In this document: positions 5,844-5,957 of the stretch, piece by piece
How positions within the stretch are numbered: position 1 is the first letter of the stretch
Layout: every line of letters begins with the position of its first letter
NCBI GenBank assembly: GCA_946481105.1
Contig: CAMLMM010000096.1
Location: 1 to 5,957 of the forward strand
Reading direction: 5' to 3'
DNA: 5,957 nt
Source: an uncultured Alphaproteobacteria bacterium
GTDB lineage: Bacteria; Pseudomonadota; Alphaproteobacteria; Micavibrionales; Micavibrionaceae
Translations under genes and position numbers: made by a program
The notes under the pieces: model-generated
Database searches by the model: none
Seen by the model: the letters and a program-made list of their open reading frames with translations, nothing else
What the model was told of the DNA's origin: nothing

Positions 5844-5957
5844 TTAATGTAGCGAGGCCAATTTCAATTCAGGGGTTTTGGCATGATTGAAGTCATTGGC
5901 CATGTTTTCCTTGGCTTCGTCCAGCAATTCATTCGTGTCGGGTTTCAGGCGTTCTTC
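5844..5957 (-). CDS. C-terminal end of an unrecognised protein (partial)
   Basis: Thirty-seven codons and a TAA run in from the window edge. The peptide is hydrophilic and probably helical (LKPDTNELLDEAKENMA within it, ending ELKLASLH). It is the only minus-strand frame open through this stretch. It does not resemble the C-terminus of adenylate kinase or SecY, the usual upstream neighbours of rpsM in this class. No clear terminator follows; the nearest T-run (TATTTTTAC, about 5830-5822) has only a weak four-pair stem before it. Because only the tail is visible, neither family nor function can be given. It may be a non-coding open stretch. Confidence 0.5.
   Translation of the reverse strand, partial: EERLKPDTNELLDEAKENMANDFNHAKTPELKLASLH

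Noticed and set aside
5822..5846. Terminator after the partial gene at the window edge
   Set aside because: A short T-run is present, but the stem before it is only four pairs including a G-U, too weak to call.
5883..5957. A plus-strand start ATGATTGAA with AGGGG upstream, open to the window edge
   Set aside because: The product is Phe- and Val-rich, as expected from the complement of Glu/Lys/Asn codons, and the opposite frame reads as a plausible protein tail. With only 25 codons it cannot be excluded completely.

Overview
The window is from an alphaproteobacterium of moderate G+C, with every supported gene on the minus strand. The evidence is the alpha-operon order rpsM-rpsK-rpoA-rplQ without rpsD, and an RNase E whose S1 domain carries a long acidic and Arg-Gly-rich insertion. 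The lineage below class cannot be fixed from this sequence. A Micavibrio-like or other mid-G+C group is only a guess.

Reading in the direction of transcription (high to low coordinates): the window opens with the C-terminal 37 codons of an unrecognised gene (5957-5844). A regulatory region follows (5843-5571) with a near-consensus sigma70 promoter, a perfect DnaA-box 9-mer just upstream of it, and a structured leader of about 140 nt. Next come rpsM (S13), rpsK (S11) and rpoA (RNA polymerase alpha). After rpoA lies a perfect 10-bp inverted repeat that looks like a terminator or attenuator. A TTGACA-type promoter overlapping a 7-bp inverted repeat then precedes rplQ (L17), which carries a long Lys/Ala/Glu tail. 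A textbook intrinsic terminator closes the ribosomal block at 2905-2880.

Beyond the terminator is an accessory pair whose stop and start codons overlap as TAATG: a 259-aa protein of unknown family (2828-2049) and a 233-aa protein with a DUF5615-like PIN-type core (2049-1348). A 363-nt stretch without a gene follows. It probably holds the rne promoter and leader, with two mutually exclusive hairpins and a third hairpin that covers the Shine-Dalgarno. The window ends inside rne, whose first 328 codons are present.

The ribosomal proteins and the alpha subunit form the usual growth-linked expression block, and RNase E handles bulk mRNA turnover and rRNA processing. The most unusual items are the two-gene PIN-like module between these housekeeping genes, the switch-like rne leader, the separate promoter and operator-like repeat of rplQ, and the very long insertion in the RNase E S1 domain with what looks like an extra folded segment.
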